A stretch of 56,692 nucleotides of DNA from Deinococcus sp. Marseille-Q6407 (GCF_946848805.1 NZ_CAMPFU010000003.1:482501-539192); one strand, 5' to 3'. Shown: positions 11,214-20,317, counted from the first letter of the stretch. Made by a program: numbers and translations. Notes: generated by a model not told the origin, from the letters alone.

Positions 11214-11588
11214 TCAGCGGCCGTGCGGAACGGTGTCCATCCAGCTTTCCAGCGCTGCCTGAGCGCCGGCGGCGGAACTCCGCCGCAGCGGCCGCCCGGC
11301 CCACTCGTCGCCGGAGGTCCAGCCGGGCTCCGGCCCAGTTTCCAGCAGCAGGATGCCGCGCGGGTTCAGCTCTTGGGCGGCTGCGTCCACGGCGGCCGGG
11401 TCGCTGAACACCACCAGGTCGGTCCGGCCCTTGCCATCCAGAGCCTCCAGGGCCGCCAGCGCTGCGTCCAGGGCGGCCTCGTCTGCCGCGGCGGGGAGTG
11501 CCAGCAGCCAGCGGTGCCCGCCGCAGCGGCCCTCGAAGCAGGCATGCACGGCGCCATACAGGTCCGTCCAGTTGGTGGTGTGTTGCAT
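11214..11588 (-). CDS. Small conserved protein of unknown function
   Basis: A 124-residue soluble protein (starts [20 protein letters not shown]). It has alternating alpha/beta character with a hydrophobic strand [19 protein letters not shown] and [11 protein letters not shown] in the second half. I do not recognise the family. TATGCT (complement of 11596-11601) lies 7 bases before the ATG at 11588, supporting this start and a leaderless mRNA. It is divergent from the Ppx/GppA gene and 59 bases upstream of hemW on the same strand, so co-transcription with hemW is possible. The same reading frame stays open much further upstream, but that stretch is antisense to the phosphatase gene. Confidence 0.65.
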   Translation of the reverse strand: MQHTTNWTDLYGAVHACFEGRCGGHRWLLALPAAADEAALDAALAALEALDGKGRTDLVVFSDPAAVDAAAQELNPRGILLLETGPEPGWTSGDEWAGRPLRRSSAAGAQAALESWMDTVPHGR

Positions 11589-11693
11589 GGGGCCCAGCAT
11601 ACCCGACCCGCCTGCTCGCCGCCGCGTGCCCGGCCCGGAAAAGGGCGTCCAGCGCGGCAGACTGGCCGGCCCGCCCGGACAGGCCGGATGGGG

Positions 11694-11699
11694 TAGCCT
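11694..11699 (+). promoter_or_regulatory. -10 box of the Ppx/GppA gene (leaderless)
   Basis: TAGCCT, 6 bases before the ATG at 11706. The divergent small gene has its own TATGCT box about 95 bases away. Confidence 0.55.
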
Positions 11700-11705
11700 G
11701 AACCC

Positions 11706-13274
11706 ATGCGCGTTGCCGTGGCCGACGTCGGAACCAACTCCACCCACCTCCTGATTGCCGAGGCCCAGGGGGGGCACTACCGGGTGCTGGACGCCCTGAA
11801 GGTGCGTACCCGGCTGGGCGAATGCCTGGACGAAAGCGGCAATATGACGCTGGAAGGCGAGGAGCGGCTGCGTGACGCCCTGCTGCGCTTCCGCGAGCTG
11901 GCGGTTTCCTTGGAAGTGCCCAGCGTGCGCGTCTATGCCACCTCGGCGCTGCGTGAAGCCCCCAACGGCCCCGAGGTGGCCGAGCGGATGCGGCAGCAGA
12001 CCGGGGTGTATCCGGTGATCATCAGCGGCGAGCGCGAAGGCCGGCTCACCTATCTGGGCGCGGCCCACTCGGTGGAATTTGGCGCCGACAACCTGCTGCT
12101 GGACCTGGGTGGCGGCAGCCTGGAGATCATCCGCGGCGGCCCAGCCGAGGTGCAGGACGTGGTCAGCCTGCCGCTGGGCGGCATCCGGATGCAGGACCGC
12201 TTCCTGCACCGCGACCCTCCCAGCAAGTCGGAATACCGGGCGCTGGTGGCTTACCTGCAGGGCGCGCTGGAGCCTTACCGGGAGCGCTTTGGCGCCGGGC
12301 CGCAGACGCGGGTGTTCCTGTCCAGCGGCACGGCCGGCGACCTGGCAACAGCGGTGGCGCAGGCCAAGGGAGGGGGGCAGGACCCGGCCGGCATCAACGG
12401 CCTGCGCCTGACGCTGGACGAACTGGGCGGCCTGCTCGGCGACCTGCGCCGGCTGAACGAGGAAGAGCGGGCCCGCATTCCTGCCTTTGCCAAGCGGGCC
12501 CGCATCATCGTGGCGGCGGCGGCGGTGCTGCATACGGCCCTGACGGTGCTGGGCGCCCGCGAAATGGTGATCAGCGAGGGCGCGCTGCGCGAAGGCATGC
12601 TGATTGAGGAGTTGCAGTGCCACGAGGCTTACGTGGCGGACCTCAGCCCGCGGCACCGCAGCGCCCTGGCCCTGGCCGAGCGGTTCCGCGCGGACCTGCC
12701 GCACGCCCGGCAGGTGACGGCGCTGAGCAAGGAGCTGTACAACCGGCTGCGTGAGCAGGGCCAGCCCTTGCCGGAAGAGGGCCGCGGCCTGCTGCGGGCG
12801 GCCGCCACCCTGCACGAGGTGGGGCAGCTGGTCGCGCAGAGCAGCCACCATAAGCACTCGGCCTACCTGATTCGCCACGGCGGCCTGCTGGGCTTCGATG
12901 CCCGCGGGGTGGAACTGGTGGCCCAGATTGCCCGCTATCACCGCCGCAGCATGCCCAAGGACTCGCACGAGGAATGGCGCGCCCTGAGCCGCGAGGACCA
13001 GCGCCTGGTCTCGCAGATGGCTGCCATCCTGCGGGTCGCCGACGGCCTGGACCGCTCTTACGGGGGCCATACCCAGATCACAGGGCTGGAGCGCAGTGGC
13101 AAGGGCTGGCGCCTGACCGCCTGTGTGCCCAACGCTCTGGACCGCCAGGGCGCCGGGGAAAAGGCCGACCTGTGGGCGCGCGAGTTCGGCCCCCTCAGTT
13201 TCGAGTGGCTGGACGAGGAAGAGAGTGTGGGCGAGGCCAGAGACGCTGTCCCGGCCGCGGACCACCCTGCCTAA
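11706..13274 (+). CDS. Ppx/GppA phosphatase family protein with C-terminal HD domain
   Basis: A 522-residue protein. The N-terminal ~310 residues form the actin-like Ppx/GppA fold: phosphate loop [27 protein letters not shown] and [10 protein letters not shown]. The C-terminal ~200 residues have an HD-type metal domain with [19 protein letters not shown] and [12 protein letters not shown]. Proteins of this build hydrolyse inorganic polyphosphate and, in some species, the pentaphosphate of pppGpp. Length agrees with full Ppx-HD enzymes. TAGCCT at 11694-11699 is 6 bases before the ATG, so the mRNA is leaderless. Confidence 0.9.
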   Translation: MRVAVADVGTNSTHLLIAEAQGGHYRVLDALKVRTRLGECLDESGNMTLEGEERLRDALLRFRELAVSLEVPSVRVYATSALREAPNGPEVAERMRQQTGVYPVIISGEREGRLTYLGAAHSVEFGADNLLLDLGGGSLEIIRGGPAEVQDVVSLPLGGIRMQDRFLHRDPPSKSEYRALVAYLQGALEPYRERFGAGPQTRVFLSSGTAGDLATAVAQAKGGGQDPAGINGLRLTLDELGGLLGDLRRLNEEERARIPAFAKRARIIVAAAAVLHTALTVLGAREMVISEGALREGMLIEELQCHEAYVADLSPRHRSALALAERFRADLPHARQVTALSKELYNRLREQGQPLPEEGRGLLRAAATLHEVGQLVAQSSHHKHSAYLIRHGGLLGFDARGVELVAQIARYHRRSMPKDSHEEWRALSREDQRLVSQMAAILRVADGLDRSYGGHTQITGLERSGKGWRLTACVPNALDRQGAGEKADLWAREFGPLSFEWLDEEESVGEARDAVPAADHPA

Positions 13275-13405
13275 GCACCCCTTGCCTGAGTGCCCTTTAC
13301 CTGAGTGCCGCGTCAAGCTTTTCCCACCAGACTCATGGGCCGGGCGGCTGGAATGAATGTCAGTCCACGTTCCTTTTCTTCCCTTTCCCCCCAGGAGGAT
13401 GTCCT

Positions 13406-14665
13406 ATGACGCGTTCCACTCCCCGCCTGACCCGGCGCTCCGCTCTTTTCCCGGTTGCTCTGCTCAGCGCCGCTCTGCTGGCTCCGGCGGCCCAGGCTCA
13501 GACCGCTCCAACGCAAACCGCTCAGACGGCACCGGCGGCTCCAGCTGCAGCTGTCTCGGCCCCCGCAGCTGCCCTGACTCAGGCTGCTCAGCCGGCCCTG
13601 GCCTTCAGCAGCGCTGCCGAGGCGGCGGCTCAGGCCCGTGCCCTGAGCGCCCAGGCCCGCACCCGCTACCCGGCCGGCAGCGCCTCCATTGACCAGACGC
13701 TCTGGAAGCAGGCGGCCGAGGCGGCCGAAGCGGCGGTCGCCCTGGAGCCGGCCAACCCCAGTTTCCTGGCTCTGCGCGCCGAAATTTACACGGCCACCGG
13801 CTTCTGGGCGCGGGCGCTGAGCAGCTGGCAGGCCTATTTTGCGGTGGCCGGCGATCAGGCCACCCCCCAGGCCCGGGCGGCAGCAGGGCAGGTGTATTAC
13901 AACCTGGCCTACGCCGCCTACACCCGCCAGGACCTGCCCCAGGCGGCCCAGTTGCTGGCCGAATGCCTGCGGGCCGCCCCAGACGATGCCCAGTGCGCGC
14001 TGTGGGCCGGCCGGGTGGCGCTGGAACAGGGCGATTTTGCCGCTGCCCAGACCTTGTATGGCCGCGCCGTGCAGCTGCGGCCTCAGGCCTGCACCGCCGC
14101 CTACTTCAGTCAGGTGGCGGTGCAGGCCGGGCAGTACGGTGCAGACGCCACCCGCGCTTTCAGCCAAGCTTATGCCGACCTGGACGCCGGGCGCCGTGCC
14201 GAGGCCCTGCGGGGCTTTCAGCAAGCTGCCCGCCTGGCCCCCAGCTTTGCCGCCGCGCAGCGTGAGGCCGGCCGCCTGGCGCTGGACCTGGGCGACGCCG
14301 CCGCTGCCCGCGCTGCTTACGCGGCGCTGAGCGCCTTGCCCGGCGCCACCGACGCCGACCGTTACAACCTCGGCCTGGCCACCGAGGCAGAGCAGTACGG
14401 CCTGGAAGCCACCCGGCAGTTCCGTCAGGGCTATAGCCTCTACACCAGTAGCGACCGTGCCGGGGCCGAGGCCGCCTTCCGGCAGGCCACCGTTCAGAGC
14501 CCGCAGTACGCCAAGGCCTGGTCCTGGCTGGGCCGCGTCGCTTACGAGGCCGGCCGTTACGCCGAGGCCGCCGCCAGCTATGAGCGCGCCGTGCAGCTGG
14601 ACCCGTCTGACCGCGCCGCCGCCTATTTCCTGCGGCTGGCACGGGCCCAGCTCAAGGGAGCCTAA
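13406..14665 (+). CDS. Exported tetratricopeptide-repeat protein
   Basis: A 419-residue protein with a cleavable signal peptide (basic start MTRSTPRLTRR, hydrophobic core, AQA cleavage site near residue 31), an Ala/Pro/Gln linker and then TPR helices to the end. Clear repeats include the one near residues 325-355 (GYSLYTSSDRAGAEAAFRQA) and a last copy AYEAGRYAEAAASYERAVQLDP. TPR arrays bind other proteins; the periplasmic partner is unknown. AGGAGG at 13393-13398 is 7 bases before the ATG, so unlike its neighbours this mRNA has a normal leader. A longer in-frame opening upstream overlaps the end of the Ppx/GppA gene and is not used. Confidence 0.85.
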   Translation: MTRSTPRLTRRSALFPVALLSAALLAPAAQAQTAPTQTAQTAPAAPAAAVSAPAAALTQAAQPALAFSSAAEAAAQARALSAQARTRYPAGSASIDQTLWKQAAEAAEAAVALEPANPSFLALRAEIYTATGFWARALSSWQAYFAVAGDQATPQARAAAGQVYYNLAYAAYTRQDLPQAAQLLAECLRAAPDDAQCALWAGRVALEQGDFAAAQTLYGRAVQLRPQACTAAYFSQVAVQAGQYGADATRAFSQAYADLDAGRRAEALRGFQQAARLAPSFAAAQREAGRLALDLGDAAAARAAYAALSALPGATDADRYNLGLATEAEQYGLEATRQFRQGYSLYTSSDRAGAEAAFRQATVQSPQYAKAWSWLGRVAYEAGRYAEAAASYERAVQLDPSDRAAAYFLRLARAQLKGA

Positions 14666-14712
14666 GGGCCGGGCCCCTCCTCAGGCCAGGGCGGCTGGCA
14701 TAGCCTCTTTTT

Positions 14713-15393
14713 ATGTCTCAGCACCGCGAACCGCCGGCCTCCAAACACGACGACACCATGAGCGAGCTGATCGGCCGCACGCGCTTCGTCGTGGTGCTGG
14801 CGGTCCTCGCGGTGTTGCTGGTGGCCCTCAGCCTCTTTATTCAGGGCACTTTGGTAGCGCTGTGGTCCATCTACGAAACCTGGCATGCCATGCTCACCGA
14901 GGGCGTTCTCAGCCAGAAGACCGATCTGGCGGTGGAATTCCTGGAAGTGGTCTCTACCATGCTCAAGGCGGTGGTGTTTTACATCATCGGCCTGGGCATG
15001 TACTCGCTGTTTATCCGGCCGCTGAACATCACCAGCGCGCTGGGCATCGAAAGCCTGGGTGACCTGGAGCAGAAAATCGTATCGGTCATCATGGTGATTC
15101 TGGGGGTCACTTTTTTGCAGCACTACGTGAACTGGGAAAATCCCCAGGAAACCCTGCTGTTTGCCCTCTCCTTCGCGCTGGCCGGCGGAGTCATCGTCCT
15201 GTTTCAGAAAGTCCACCATGGCAAGGGTGACCTGCAGCAGCCGGAGACCAAACTCAAGGCCCGGCGTGAGCTGTTCGAGAATGAAGCCGAGCAGCGTGAG
15301 ATCGGCGCCGAGGACGTGTGCCGCGCCGAGCGGGCCACCCAGGCCGAGCAGAGCGGGGCCAGCCGGGGCCAGAGTGGGGCAGAGGAAGCCTGA
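14713..15393 (+). CDS. YqhA/UPF0114 family membrane protein
   Basis: A 226-residue membrane protein of the UPF0114 (YqhA) family. Three or four transmembrane segments are visible: ~24-45, ~85-108, ~122-142 and ~148-168. The family core is FLEVVSTMLKAVVFYIIGLG and YSLFIRPLNI. A charged, Ala/Glu-rich tail of about 55 residues follows the last helix and is predicted cytoplasmic. Function of the family is not established. TAGCCT at 14701-14706 lies 6 bases before the ATG, so the transcript is probably leaderless. Confidence 0.85.
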   Translation: MSQHREPPASKHDDTMSELIGRTRFVVVLAVLAVLLVALSLFIQGTLVALWSIYETWHAMLTEGVLSQKTDLAVEFLEVVSTMLKAVVFYIIGLGMYSLFIRPLNITSALGIESLGDLEQKIVSVIMVILGVTFLQHYVNWENPQETLLFALSFALAGGVIVLFQKVHHGKGDLQQPETKLKARRELFENEAEQREIGAEDVCRAERATQAEQSGASRGQSGAEEA

Positions 15394-15466
15394 GGCAAAC
15401 TCCCGGCGGGCGGCGCTGCCCTCTTCCAGTGTTCTTCCTGCGGCACATGCCTCCCCGGCCAGCCTC

Positions 15467-15472
15467 TAGACT
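15467..15472 (+). promoter_or_regulatory. -10 box of the glycosyltransferase gene (leaderless GTG start)
   Basis: TAGACT, 6 bases before the GTG at 15479. Confidence 0.6.
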
Positions 15473-15478
15473 GAAGCT

Positions 15479-16669
15479 GTGCGTATCGGGATCGTCACTG
15501 CCACCTACCCGCCTTCCAGAAACGGCGTGGCGACGTCGACGGCCCTGTTCGTGCGCGGTCTGCGCGCCCTGGGCCATGAGGTCCGCGTCTTTGCCCCGCG
15601 TCATCCGGCTCAGTACCGCCAGCCGGACTGGGTCGAGGAAGGCCCGGTCTACCGGCTGCCCACCTCGTTCCGCGCCGCCCGTTTTCTGGGCGCTCCGGCC
15701 GACTATCCGGTGCTGCTGCACCCACGCTCGCAGACCCGTCAGCTGCCGCTGGACGATCTGGACATTCTGCACACCATGCATCCCTTTTTGGCCGGCCGGC
15801 TGGCGCTGGACTGGTCGCGCCGCTCGGGCCGCACCGGGGGCCGGCGGGCGCCGGTGGTCTACACCGCCCACACCCAGTACGATCAGTACCTGCACTACTC
15901 GCCGGTCCCGCCGCGGCTGGCCGCTCCCGCCATGCGCCGGCACGTGGTGGAGTTTGCCGCACAGGTGGACGCGGTGCTGGCGCCGGGCCAGGCCATGCAG
16001 GAGATGCTGCGCCGCTACGGGTACGCCGGCGAGGTCCGGCTGTTCCCGAACCCGGTGAACCTGAGCGCCTTTACCGGCCCGGATGGGGAGCCGCTGGACG
16101 GCACGCCTTTTCGCCAGCGCTCCGGCCTGGACACTCAGGCGCCGCTGGCGATGTATCTGGGCCGCCTGGCGCCCGAAAAGAATCTGGACACACTGCTGAC
16201 CGCTTTCGAGCTGGCCCGCCAGCGTCGCCCCGGGCTACAGCTGGCCCTGGTAGGCGACGGCCCCAGTCACGCCGAGCTGGCCCAGCGCCTGCCAGAGGGC
16301 GCCGTGATGACCGGCGGCCTGCCCTACAGCGAGGTGCCGGCCGCCCTGTCGGCCGCCGACGTTTTTATCACCGCCAGCACCTCCGAGGTGCTCCCCATGA
16401 GCATGATCGAGGCACTGGCCGCCCGCACGCCGCTGGTGGCCGCCCGTAGCCCCGCCGCGCTGGATCTGGTGCAACCGGGCGTCAACGGCCACGTGACCGA
16501 GCCGGACGCAGAGGCGCTGGCTGAGGGCTTGCTGTCGGCACTGGCACCTCAGGCGCTGCCCCGCCTGCAGGCCGGCGCCTGGGACACTGCTCGCCGCTAT
16601 GATCTGCCCCAGCGCGCCCAGGCTCTGGCTGACCTGTACAGCGAACTGCTGACCCGCCGTCGGCTGTAG
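15479..16669 (+). CDS. GT4-type glycosyltransferase (GT-B fold)
   Basis: A 396-residue glycosyltransferase. The N-terminal Rossmann domain begins [20 protein letters not shown], the typical GT4 opening with a Gly-rich acceptor loop. The C-terminal donor domain has [15 protein letters not shown], the ALVGDGP strand and the EX7E-like segment [23 protein letters not shown]. The whole resembles diacylglycerol or mannosyl transferases that act on membrane lipids, but donor and acceptor are not readable. Start is GTG at 15479 because TAGACT (15467-15472) is 6 bases upstream. It ends just before the bidirectional terminator at 16701-16730. Confidence 0.9.
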   Translation: MRIGIVTATYPPSRNGVATSTALFVRGLRALGHEVRVFAPRHPAQYRQPDWVEEGPVYRLPTSFRAARFLGAPADYPVLLHPRSQTRQLPLDDLDILHTMHPFLAGRLALDWSRRSGRTGGRRAPVVYTAHTQYDQYLHYSPVPPRLAAPAMRRHVVEFAAQVDAVLAPGQAMQEMLRRYGYAGEVRLFPNPVNLSAFTGPDGEPLDGTPFRQRSGLDTQAPLAMYLGRLAPEKNLDTLLTAFELARQRRPGLQLALVGDGPSHAELAQRLPEGAVMTGGLPYSEVPAALSAADVFITASTSEVLPMSMIEALAARTPLVAARSPAALDLVQPGVNGHVTEPDAEALAEGLLSALAPQALPRLQAGAWDTARRYDLPQRAQALADLYSELLTRRRL

Positions 16670-16700
16670 CCGGCCAGCAGAAAGCAAAAGCAGAGGCCAT

Positions 16701-16730
16701 AAAAAAAGACCCGCTCATAGAGAACGGGTC
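16701..16730 (-). terminator. Terminator of tRNA-Leu(CAG); likely bidirectional
   Basis: GACCCG (16708-16713) pairs with CGGGTC (16725-16730). On the minus strand the stem is followed by seven T (16701-16707), ending the tRNA transcript. On the plus strand it is followed by TTTCTT and can also end the glycosyltransferase mRNA. Confidence 0.85.
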
Positions 16731-16737
16731 TTTCTTC

Positions 16738-16822
16738 TGGTGCCGAGGATGGGACTTGAACCCACACGCCTTGCGGCACTAGTCCCTGAAACTAGCGCGT
16801 CTACCAATTCCGCCACCTCGGC
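16738..16822 (-). tRNA. tRNA-Leu, anticodon CAG
   Basis: A complete class II tRNA. Acceptor stem GCCGAGG (16816-16822) pairs with CCTCGGC (16742-16748); discriminator A and CCA (16738-16740) are encoded. The anticodon stem CTAGT/ACTAG encloses the loop TTCAGGG, giving CAG, which reads CUG leucine codons. A short variable arm and the GTTCAAG T-loop are visible. Preceded by a near-consensus promoter at 16876-16904 and followed by a strong terminator, so it is a single-gene transcript. Confidence 0.97.
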
Positions 16823-16875
16823 ATCTTGGAAACTCCTTCGGCGCTCTTGAGCGCTTCCGTGAATCAGGCTTGCTT

Positions 16876-16904
16876 AATTTACAAGCCGCGCCGGATTCTG
16901 TCAA
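16876..16904 (-). promoter_or_regulatory. Promoter of tRNA-Leu(CAG)
   Basis: Minus strand: consensus -35 TTGACA (16899-16904), 17-base spacer, -10 TAAATT (16876-16881). Confidence 0.8.
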
Positions 16905-17023
16905 GTGGGGCCGCAGGTGGGCACAGGCAAAGGGGAACCTTCAGCCTGCCAGACACGGCTTCAGGCCGCTTCCAGCACAGAATGCACCCTGCGAGTCTGC
17001 TCTTGGCAGCTGTGCGGCGGCCA

Positions 17024-17048
17024 TAAAAAAACCAGCCCTTAGGCTGGT
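17024..17048 (-). terminator. Terminator of rpsO
   Basis: Minus strand ACCAGCC-TAAG-GGCTGGT followed by seven or more T (17024-17031), 25 bases after the rpsO stop codon. Confidence 0.9.
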
Positions 17049-17073
17049 CTGTAAATCTGAACTCTGGAAAGAC

Positions 17074-17349
17074 TTACTTGACGATGCGCTGACCGCGGCG
17101 GATGCCCAGCTTGTCGGTCAGGGCGATGTAGCCGTCGTAGTCGGTGCGTTCCAGGTACTTCAGCAGGCGGCGGCGCTGGCCGTTCATCAGCTGCAGGCCA
17201 CGCTGGCTATGCTTGTCCTTCTTGTTGGCCTGCAGGTGAGCGCTCAGGTTGTTGATCCGGGCGGTAAGTAGGGCCACCTGCACTTCGGTGCTGCCGGTGT
17301 CGGACGCGCCGCGCTGGTTGTCGGTAATTACTTGCTGTTTGTCAATCAC
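17074..17349 (-). CDS. rpsO: 30S ribosomal protein S15
   Basis: A 91-residue S15 of normal length, with the rRNA-binding signature [22 protein letters not shown] and [24 protein letters not shown]. It binds 16S rRNA early in assembly of the 30S central domain. Start is GTG at 17349, with AGGAGG 8 bases upstream, so this mRNA has a leader of about 70 bases if the promoter at 17426-17455 is right; S15 leaders in other bacteria carry autoregulatory folds, but none is recognised here. It has its own terminator. Confidence 0.98.
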   Translation of the reverse strand: MIDKQQVITDNQRGASDTGSTEVQVALLTARINNLSAHLQANKKDKHSQRGLQLMNGQRRRLLKYLERTDYDGYIALTDKLGIRRGQRIVK

Positions 17350-17425
17350 GAATTATTCCTCCTGTGTTATGAAGTCCCGCGTGGAGCAGCCAGGGAAGGC
17401 CCCCACCGCGCCAGCGGCAAACGCC

Positions 17426-17455
17426 AGGGTAGCATGTGCCGCCGCGCCTGAGCAA
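17426..17455 (-). promoter_or_regulatory. Possible rpsO promoter
   Basis: Minus strand TTGCTC (17450-17455), 18-base spacer, TACCCT (17426-17431). It is divergent from the tRNA-Leu(GAG) promoter 10 bases further on. Confidence 0.45.
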
Positions 17456-17465
17456 GGCATTCTCC

Positions 17466-17495
17466 TTGACTTCTCAGGGGGTTGGCCCCTATCAT
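17466..17495 (+). promoter_or_regulatory. Promoter of tRNA-Leu(GAG)
   Basis: TTGACT (17466-17471), 18-base spacer, TATCAT (17490-17495); the tRNA begins 13 bases downstream. Confidence 0.75.
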
Positions 17496-17507
17496 TTTAA
17501 GGCCCCT

Positions 17508-17592
17508 GCTGGGGTGGCGGAATTGGTAGACGCGCACGCTTGAGGGGCGTGTGGTTCACACCGTGTGGGTTCAAGTCCCATCCTCAGCACCA
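17508..17592 (+). tRNA. tRNA-Leu, anticodon GAG
   Basis: A class II tRNA with acceptor GCTGGGG (17508-17514) pairing with CCTCAGC (17582-17588), discriminator A and encoded CCA. The anticodon stem CACGC/GCGTG encloses TTGAGGG, anticodon GAG, reading CUC and CUU. Its D-arm and T-arm are nearly identical to those of the tRNA-Leu(CAG) 0.7 kb away on the other strand, so the two are probably old duplicates. Confidence 0.97.
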
Positions 17593-17605
17593 GGTTTTTT
17601 GTCCG

Positions 17606-17630
17606 GCCCACCCCCTCGGTGGGCTTTTTT
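17606..17630 (+). terminator. Terminator of tRNA-Leu(GAG)
   Basis: GCCCACC-CCCTC-GGTGGGC followed by six T. Confidence 0.9.
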
Positions 17631-17698
17631 GTTGCCTTTTCCAGCGGCCGCCGCTGAGCATAGGCCCCGGTCAGGTAAGAATTTGAGCGGGCCCAGAT

Positions 17699-17728
17699 TT
17701 GTCAGCTAGCGGGGCTCTGTGCTACTCT
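17699..17728 (+). promoter_or_regulatory. Promoter of the SRP RNA gene
   Basis: TTGTCA (17699-17704), 18-base spacer, TACTCT (17723-17728). The expected start point 7-8 bases on is the first base of the SRP RNA outer stem at 17736. Confidence 0.7.
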
Positions 17729-17735
17729 TTTCCCT

Positions 17736-17845
17736 GCATTGCTGGCGCAACGCGGCGAGTGAGATCTGAACCTGGTCAGAGTCGGAAGGCAGCAGCCATA
17801 AGGGTTATCATTCGGGTGCCGTTGCTTACTGGCAATGCTTTTTTT
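17736..17845 (+). ncRNA. ffs: Signal recognition particle RNA (4.5S type)
   Basis: A short bacterial SRP RNA of about 105 bases. The universally conserved Ffh-binding region is present as CCTGGTCAGAGTCGGAAGGCAGCAGCC (17771-17797 region) with the GGAA tetraloop. Outer helices close correctly: GCATTGC (17736-17742) with GCAATGC (17832-17838), and GCAACG (17747-17752) with CGTTGC (17820-17825). Seven T after the outer stem (17839-17845) act as terminator. With Ffh it targets membrane proteins to the translocon. A small hairpin RNA of this size lacks the Alu domain of the longer Bacillus form. Confidence 0.92.
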
Positions 17846-17908
17846 GTGCCTGTTCGCCGGCCATCGCCGCACAGGTCTGTGGGCTTTTGAGACTGCAAGA
17901 TGTAAACA

Positions 17909-17945
17909 ATAAAAGAGGCGCGGCCCGCCTATGTGGCGCCACGCC
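17909..17945 (-). terminator. Terminator of the moaC operon
   Basis: Minus strand GGCGTGGC (17938-17945) pairs with GCCGCGCC (17917-17924) with one U-G wobble, followed by TCTTTTATTG. It stands between the convergent ffs and moaC transcripts. Confidence 0.65.
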
Positions 17946-17970
17946 CTGAATGCTGTTTGGGGACTGGGCT

Positions 17971-18444
17971 TTATTCAGCGGCCTGGTAATTCCCACTCTT
18001 GCCGCCCGACTTGCTCAGCAGCCGGATGCCATCAATCTCTACCGCCTTGCTGACAGCCTTGAGCATGTCGTAGAGGTTGAGGGCCGCCACACTGACGGCT
18101 GTCAGTGCTTCCATCTCCACGCCGGTCTGTCCGGTGGTCCGCACAGTGGCCACAATACGAACCCCCCCAGGCTCCAGGCTCAGCTCAACCCGGCTGCCGC
18201 TGATAGGCAGCGGGTGGCACAGCAGCACCAGCTCGGCGGTGCGCTTGGCGCCCTGGATGCCGGCCAGCTGAGCCACCACCAGGGGGTCACCCTTGGGGGT
18301 GCGGCCAGCTTCCAGCGCGGCGCGGGCCTCGGGCGGCAGGCGGACCCAGCCCTCGGCGCTGGCCTCACGCTGGGTCACGGCCTTGTCCGAGACGTCCACC
18401 ATGCGCGGCCGGCCATCCTGAAAATGGGTCAGTTCGCTGCTCAA
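17971..18444 (-). CDS. moaC: Cyclic pyranopterin monophosphate synthase MoaC
   Basis: A 157-residue enzyme of molybdenum cofactor synthesis that turns 3',8-cyclo-GTP (made by MoaA) into cyclic pyranopterin monophosphate. Family signatures are all present: [46 protein letters not shown] and the C-terminal [10 protein letters not shown] with the catalytic lysines. No other moa gene lies in the window. Its ATG overlaps the stop codon of the YceD-type gene (ATGA), implying coupled translation, which is an unusual partner. Confidence 0.97.
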   Translation of the reverse strand: MSSELTHFQDGRPRMVDVSDKAVTQREASAEGWVRLPPEARAALEAGRTPKGDPLVVAQLAGIQGAKRTAELVLLCHPLPISGSRVELSLEPGGVRIVATVRTTGQTGVEMEALTAVSVAALNLYDMLKAVSKAVEIDGIRLLSKSGGKSGNYQAAE

Positions 18445-19064
18445 GACTTCACGCTGCTGTCCGGGTCGCTGTCATCATCCGGCAGGTCCAGGTCGCGCAG
18501 GGCCGCGAAAGGGCTGTCGGCCTGGGCCGGGTGCGGCAGGTCATGTTCGTTCTCGACCGGCACGGCGGCCATGTGCTCGCAGGTACCTTCGTTGAGGTCC
18601 TGACCACACACCTGGCACAGACCTTTGCAGTCCGGGTCGTGCAGCACCACCAGTGGCAGGCTGACCAGCGCCGTTTCGGCCAGAAAGGCGCTCAGGTCCA
18701 GCCGCGTCTCTCCGAACATCAGCAGTTCCTCGCCGCTTTCGGCTTCTTCGATATACGGCACTTCCACATTCGGGTCGAAGCGCATCAACATGCCCAGTTT
18801 CAGGTCCAGCGGCACTTCCACGTCGCGCAGGCAACGGGCGCACTCGCTCTGGAGGGTAGGGCGAAAATACCCCTGCAAGTAAAAGTCGTCGCCGCCCACG
18901 CTGTTGATGTCCACCCGGTAGGGCGCCGGCTCGGCGAAGGACAGCAACTGCTCGCCGCCCTGTCCGTAGCGCAGCTCGGTCACTTCGCCCTCGGCATGGG
19001 CGTCCTGGCCGGTGCGCAGCAGCTGGCCAAGATGAATTTCAGGAAGAGGAGTCATATCAGTCAT
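18441..19064 (-). CDS. YceD/DUF177 family protein
   Basis: A 207-residue protein with the DUF177 plan: a beta-rich N-terminal half, the first metal-type pair CARC, then the second cysteine cluster CKGLCQVCG followed by an acidic tail. In many bacteria yceD precedes rpmF and the encoded protein is linked to 23S rRNA or large-subunit assembly; here rpmF is absent and moaC follows. The start [11 protein letters not shown] at 19064 is chosen because TATCAT (19071-19076) lies 6 bases upstream. A longer in-frame start 16 codons earlier would overlap that box. Confidence 0.85.
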   Translation of the reverse strand: MTDMTPLPEIHLGQLLRTGQDAHAEGEVTELRYGQGGEQLLSFAEPAPYRVDINSVGGDDFYLQGYFRPTLQSECARCLRDVEVPLDLKLGMLMRFDPNVEVPYIEEAESGEELLMFGETRLDLSAFLAETALVSLPLVVLHDPDCKGLCQVCGQDLNEGTCEHMAAVPVENEHDLPHPAQADSPFAALRDLDLPDDDSDPDSSVKS

Positions 19065-19070
19065 AGCCGC

Positions 19071-19097
19071 ATGATAGGTCGTAGGGGCAGCGGTCAA
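19071..19097 (-). promoter_or_regulatory. Promoter of the yceD-moaC operon (leaderless)
   Basis: Minus strand TTGACC (19092-19097), 15-base spacer, TATCAT (19071-19076), then 6 bases to the ATG. The spacer is short, so the -35 assignment is uncertain. Confidence 0.5.
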
Positions 19098-19185
19098 CTG
19101 AGCCGGACTCAACTAAAGCTAAGCCGCGTGCCAGCAGCCTCAGTCTTAGGCTGTCGGCGCGCGGCTTAGATAGGGTAAAAGTATC

Positions 19186-20244
19186 TCAGGCCAGCTGCAC
19201 CACGCTGGCGTCCGAGATGGTCAGCTTGTGGGTCCGGGGGACTGTGCGGCCACCGCGCACCTCGGCCCGCAGGCCAATCAGACAGTCCTGCAGGCGGGTG
19301 GGCAGGTTGAGAATCTTGACCTCGGCGTCAATGACCGAATGCTCAACCTCGGCGCCGCGAATCTGGGTACCGCTGCCCACGCTGGTAAAAGGTCCGATGT
19401 AGGCGTCTTCAATCACCACGTTTTCGCCCAGCAGTACTGGCCCCACGATCTTGCTGCGGACCACCCGGCTGCTGGCCGGAATATGCACCCGGCCGGTGAT
19501 CCGGCTGTCTTCTACCAAGCCCTCATTTACCGTTTCCAGGTTTTCCAGCAGCAGACGGTTGGCGTCCAGCAGGTCCTCGGGGCGGCCGGTGTCTTTCCAC
19601 CAGCCGGCCACCTTTTGCCCGATCACCGGCTGCCCCGCTTCGATCAAGGCCTGGATGGCGTCGGTAATTTCGTACTCGCCGCGCGCCGAGGGCTGCAGGG
19701 TTTCCAAGCGGTCAAAAACAGCCGGCGTGAAGCAGTAAAAGCCGGCCACCGCCAGATTGCTGGGTGGGTTTTTGGGCTTTTCCACCAGCCGGACAATACG
19801 TTCGCCGTCCATTTCGGCTACGCCGAAAGCACTGGGATCTGCCACTTCAACCAGGGCAATCAGGGCTTCAGGGCGCAGTTCCTGAAAGTGCTGCACATAG
19901 GGGGCGACGCCGCCCTCAAACAGGTTGTCGCCCAGATAGACACAGAAATCGTCCTGGCCTACCCAATCTCGGGCAGTCAGGACGGCGTGACCCAGGCCCA
20001 GCTGGTCATGCTGGTCAATCAGCACGATCTCCATATCGGTGATCTGCTCCGTGACATGCTCAATCTCGTCGCGGGTAATATCGGAAACAACCACACCGAC
20101 GCTCTCGATGCCGGCGGCACGCAGCGTATTGATAGCGTGCTGAATGATCGGTTCACCGGCCACCCGCAGCACGGGTTTGGGCCGCGTAAAGGTCAGGGGG
20201 CGCATACGTGTGCCCAGGCCAGCTGCAGGAATAATCGCTTTCAT
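19186..20244 (-). CDS. Glucose-1-phosphate thymidylyltransferase, long form
   Basis: A 352-residue nucleotidyltransferase. The N-terminal Rossmann-like domain has the signature [18 protein letters not shown] and the substrate loops [10 protein letters not shown] and LVEKPKNP. After about residue 240 the chain turns into a left-handed beta-helix ([32 protein letters not shown]). This long type is found in archaea, actinobacteria and Deinococcus and forms dTDP-glucose, the first step to dTDP-rhamnose or related sugars. No other rml gene is nearby. TAGACT (complement of 20252-20257) is 7 bases before the ATG: leaderless. Confidence 0.9.
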   Translation of the reverse strand: MKAIIPAAGLGTRMRPLTFTRPKPVLRVAGEPIIQHAINTLRAAGIESVGVVVSDITRDEIEHVTEQITDMEIVLIDQHDQLGLGHAVLTARDWVGQDDFCVYLGDNLFEGGVAPYVQHFQELRPEALIALVEVADPSAFGVAEMDGERIVRLVEKPKNPPSNLAVAGFYCFTPAVFDRLETLQPSARGEYEITDAIQALIEAGQPVIGQKVAGWWKDTGRPEDLLDANRLLLENLETVNEGLVEDSRITGRVHIPASSRVVRSKIVGPVLLGENVVIEDAYIGPFTSVGSGTQIRGAEVEHSVIDAEVKILNLPTRLQDCLIGLRAEVRGGRTVPRTHKLTISDASVVQLA

Positions 20245-20251
20245 CCTTGGC

Positions 20252-20257
20252 AGTCTA
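20252..20257 (-). promoter_or_regulatory. -10 box of the thymidylyltransferase gene (leaderless)
   Basis: TAGACT on the minus strand, 7 bases before the ATG at 20244. Confidence 0.6.
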
Positions 20258-20317
20258 AAACGCGCTTAAGAGTGACCTGGTGAAGGCAACCCAGGCCCAA
20301 ATTTATGTTAAGACAAT

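Noticed and set aside
11589..13316. Upstream continuation of the minus-strand frame of the small gene at 11214-11588
   Set aside because: It is antisense to the Ppx/GppA gene; a start box and ATG at 11588 define the real gene.
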